Source: Obelidium mucronatum (lineage: Eukaryota; Chytridiomycota; Chytridiomycetes; Chytridiales; Chytriomycetaceae). Taken from it: a DNA stretch of 64,000 nucleotides. Each line of letters begins with the position of its first letter. Position 1 is the stretch's first letter. A program made the position numbers and the translations under genes. Shown here piece by piece: positions 62,843-64,000 of this stretch. The notes beneath the pieces were generated by a model that saw nothing but the letters and a program-made list of their open reading frames with translations, had not been told where the DNA came from and made no database searches. The DNA is taken from assembly GCA_025765595.1 (NCBI GenBank), contig JAIVFH010000009.1, forward strand, positions 1 to 64,000, written 5' to 3'.

Positions 62843-63088
62843 TCAATGCACCCATCGTCGAGACGCGTGTCTTCGGTTCGACTTGGATCGCTGGCGAACT
62901 TCAGAGAATTTGAGCCCGGTCACTCGAAAGTCGGGATGGGAGCATTCGGGAGTCTTTCCAATTCCCACACTGGCTCCGAGAGAGAGAAGCGATTCCTTGA
63001 GTCCACTTCCTAGGGACTGGCTGCGTTGCAGCAACGGGGCATTAGAGTCTGACTTGATTGAAGCAGTGTCCATAGTGAATGCTGGCAT
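62843..63088 (-). CDS. Small protein of unknown function
   Basis: 81 residues from MPAFTMDTAS to RRHASRRWVH. Ser/Leu-rich (LLQRSQSLGSGLKESLLSLG) with a basic C-terminus (RQRSKSNRRHASRR). RSQSL and RQRSKS look like basic-directed kinase sites. No family was recognised, and it could be spurious; kept because it fills the only open stretch between two real genes and has a plausible start. Confidence 0.35.
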   Translation of the reverse strand: MPAFTMDTASIKSDSNAPLLQRSQSLGSGLKESLLSLGASVGIGKTPECSHPDFRVTGLKFSEVRQRSKSNRRHASRRWVH

Positions 63089-63250
63089 GTTGATTTTCAC
63101 ATTGTGCTTATGACGAGCTCCTCATTTTTATGTGCTTTTGTTGTACAAATCTCCCTCTCGTATTTGATTGGTCAGAAATGTCCGATTAAACAGATAATCT
63201 TTTCTTACTCTTCTCACTTTAACATGACCATTCCTTTATCGCTCTTTTTT

Positions 63251-64000
63251 CTAGTGTTTATACTGAAACTCATTCTCTCCGAAATTCACTTCCACTTCCC
63301 AGAGATGACATGCACTAATGGTTGGATGTAATCTCCACCCATAATATCCAGCAGGAATCACGCCAACAACAGCAGTTAAAGTGCCGTCTGCAGTTTTCAA
63401 TTCACGTTTTGGCCCAACCCGAACTCCATTTTTGGTGAAATAGATGTCCCCAGCCGGTGTTAACCCGCATCCAATGACATCTCCAACAGTGTACGCCTCG
63501 CCCCACTCGAATCCACCTTGACCAGCCCCATCAAACAGTTTTCCATCATCTGAATGATATGCAAAAGAGCCAAAATCTGTATCACATGAAAGTTCCATGT
63601 CAATAAACCTGTCAATTACTGGAATAAACTGAACTCACCCCATCCAACGTGGTAAAAGGGACTATACGGCCGTAGCGCCAGTCCAATTGCCAAGAAGCCA
63701 ACATCCATTCCATGAAACTCGGGAGCATTGTCGTCATTGACGCTTCCCGACCGATTCCGTAAAATCTTGACTTCGAAATACCCCTTCCATCCACTGCTAG
63801 AATACTCGGCCCCATTCGGGGCAACAAGTGGCATTGCGCATTGCACGTTCCGGACGTGAACGTACGTGCTTCCGTTGAACAGAATCCTCTCGTTCGTTCC
63901 CGCTGATACTGATTGCTGGCGGCCATCAACAACAGCAACATTTTCCAGCAACCGTTTCGTGATGGAGACGATGGGCGATTTGCTAGTCCGTCGACCATAG
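63251..64000 (-). CDS. SPRY-domain protein, 5' end outside the window
   Basis: Two exons visible, joined near 63599-63650. The SPRY/B30.2 core is recognisable: GWKGYFEVKILRNR, MDVGFLAIGLALRPYSPFYH and, after the intron, SFAYHSDDGKLFDG, GDVIGCGLTPAGDIYFTKNG and LHPTISACHLWEVEVNFG, which is the classic order of SPRY strands as in RanBPM/SSH4-type proteins. It ends 18 residues later. SSH4/EAR1-type fungal proteins use such domains to present cargo to ubiquitin ligases; whether this one has a membrane anchor lies beyond the window edge. Confidence 0.85.

Overview
The window reads as nuclear DNA of an early-diverging, chytrid-like fungus. The basis is inference from content: compact genes with short GT-AG introns (mostly about 30-100 nt), fungal cell-surface enzymes (polysaccharide deacetylase, heme-thiolate peroxidase, Ure2-type GST, GMC oxidoreductases), and genes usually lost in Dikarya (FYR-domain protein, a BRCC45-like protein, choline-transporter-like protein). 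No rRNA and no confident functional tRNA gene were seen.

Layout. 1-5440 is a repeat graveyard: a partly duplicated element with terminal inverted repeats, two 15-bp tandem arrays in opposite orientation, a 72-bp tandem array, several tRNA-derived (SINE-like) sequences and a 480-bp foldback whose arms begin with tRNA-like Pol III promoter boxes. 5445-7610 is a hAT transposase gene and its subterminal repeats. 7645-12945 is an almost perfectly delimited DNA transposon with an 8-bp target duplication and about 185-bp terminal inverted repeats. It carries one intron-containing gene that looks like a P-superfamily transposase with an N-terminal C4 zinc finger and a C-terminal PHD finger; this is the most striking item in the window. 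12946-15740 holds a GC-rich patch, a 2-oxoglutarate dioxygenase gene and repeats.

From 15740 to about 43660 the region is dense in ordinary genes: bHLH factor, kinesin, BRCC45-like, SAM-domain receptor-like protein, SLC44-type transporter, NatC catalytic subunit NAA30, a secreted Cys-rich protein, polysaccharide deacetylase, 7-TM protein, FYRN-FYRC-PHD protein, a convergent pair of GMC oxidoreductases (one lacking the flavoenzyme catalytic motifs), a pair of paralogous proteins with PP1-docking-like motifs, a chloroperoxidase-like gene with an apparent frameshift, and an MFS transporter.

44100-51440 is a cell-surface island: a 195-bp-repeat secreted protein, a broken M43-type metalloprotease, an array of small two-helix membrane proteins and three tandem secreted LamG-like proteins. 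51600-64000 returns to housekeeping-like genes: GST, WW-domain protein (disrupted), Ste20/GCK kinase with CNH domain, HSL-type hydrolase, lysine methyltransferase, membrane-anchored hexokinase with a 914-nt intron packed with about 24 GC-rich hairpins, a small unknown, and a SPRY protein cut by the window edge.

A recurrent property is that several genes have sharply GC-rich 5' ends on an otherwise AT-leaning background. All gene models are by eye; splice sites are inferred from GT-AG signals and continuity of conserved motifs.
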